From a virus, in the IMG/VR virus record IMGVR_UViG_3300034072_000578, positions 1-64,000 of that record: a stretch of 64,000 nt of DNA. One strand, written 5' to 3'. Below, one piece after another: positions 63,835-64,000 of the stretch. Made by a program: the position numbers and the translations under genes. Positions within the stretch are counted from its first letter, which is position 1, and every line of letters starts with the position of its first letter. The notes under the pieces are model-generated. The model was given only the letters and a program-made list of their open reading frames with translations, ran no database searches and had not been told where the DNA came from.

Positions 63835-64000
63835 TGCTCAAACCCCATGTTTCATTGAGAAAGATAATAAGCGGATTAGTAAGGTCAATATGAACCCCTA
63901 GGGAGTAATCATCTTCCCCTACCTCTTCCCTGCTATAGGTATAAAGCCCCATATTGGCATAGGTAGTGCGCCATTCACAGGAATGCGGCCTTGATCCCCC
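63827..64000 (-). CDS. hypothetical protein (partial, cut by right edge)
   Basis: The last 57 residues of a minus-strand gene entering from the right (SCEWRTTYANMGLYTYSREEVGEDDYSLGVHIDL). Open throughout, stop TAA at 63829-63827. Unrecognised. Confidence 0.6.
   Translation of the reverse strand, partial: GGSRPHSCEWRTTYANMGLYTYSREEVGEDDYSLGVHIDLTNPLIIFLNETWGLSNV

Noticed and set aside
1-64000. Prophage or integrative element
   Set aside because: No integrase, att-like direct repeats or host genes at either edge; both edges cut phage-type genes.

Overview
The window is a 64 kb piece of a tailed double-stranded DNA phage genome with a siphovirus (lambda/HK97-type) architecture. It has terminase, portal, HK97-fold capsid, a G/GT-type frameshifted tail chaperone, tape measure, gpM/gpL/NlpC-type tail tip proteins and a giant gpJ-like fibre. 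A two-component spanin pair and several lipobox signal peptides imply a Gram-negative host. The DnaE-type polymerase, CobS/CobT-like pair, MT-A70 methylase and imported GC-rich genes fit a GC-rich, probably alphaproteobacterial host; that last step is inference. No integrase, repressor or CRISPR array was seen, so a lytic lifestyle is likely.

Layout. (1) 1-14.4 kb, minus strand: replication and recombination block (SLOG protein cut by the edge, RecA-like recombinase, 5'-3' exonuclease, ssDNA-binding protein, DnaE polymerase, CobS/CobT-like AAA+/VWA pair, DNA primase, endonuclease VII-like protein, replicative helicase, PhoH, RNase H-fold nuclease). (2) 14.4-14.56 kb: AT-rich gap with a 16-bp inverted repeat. 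(3) 14.56-16.3 kb: spanins, holin and a small HExxH lipoprotein. (4) 16.3-41.3 kb, minus strand: tail, head and packaging genes in lambda-like order read backwards, interrupted by one plus-strand HNH gene, and headed by a fibre with a NodB-type domain. (5) 41.5-42.6 kb: winged-helix regulator and ParB-like protein, divergent from (6) 42.6-44.9 kb plus-strand helicase and dNMP kinase. (7) 44.87-59.45 kb, plus strand: an unusually RNA-rich arm with about 20 canonical tRNAs, several odd tRNA-like genes and several structured non-coding RNAs, including a roughly 0.9-kb one with a tRNA-like insert. Scattered among them are the endolysin, homing HNH genes, an MT-A70 methylase, a macro-like protein, an HD alarmone-hydrolase-like protein, a PTH2-like protein and a GC-rich VWA-TerB-TerC cluster. 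(8) 59.4-63.3 kb: many small, tightly overlapping accessory genes. (9) 63.3-63.6 kb: non-coding DNA with nested GC-rich inverted repeats, then minus-strand genes running off the right edge.

How it works together. Genes are chained by ATGA/TAATG overlaps into long leftward (replication; structure/lysis) and rightward (accessory/RNA) operons. Candidate promoters share a sigma70-like pattern with 16-nt spacers, and the two best sit near 41.45 kb (leftward) and 42.58 kb (rightward). The phage uses the leucine codon CTA heavily and encodes a matching tRNA-Leu(TAG). Many right-arm genes have hairpins, some terminator-like, directly before or over their ribosome binding sites, which suggests RNA-level control. 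The most unusual part of the window is the RNA arm at 44.9-59.4 kb.
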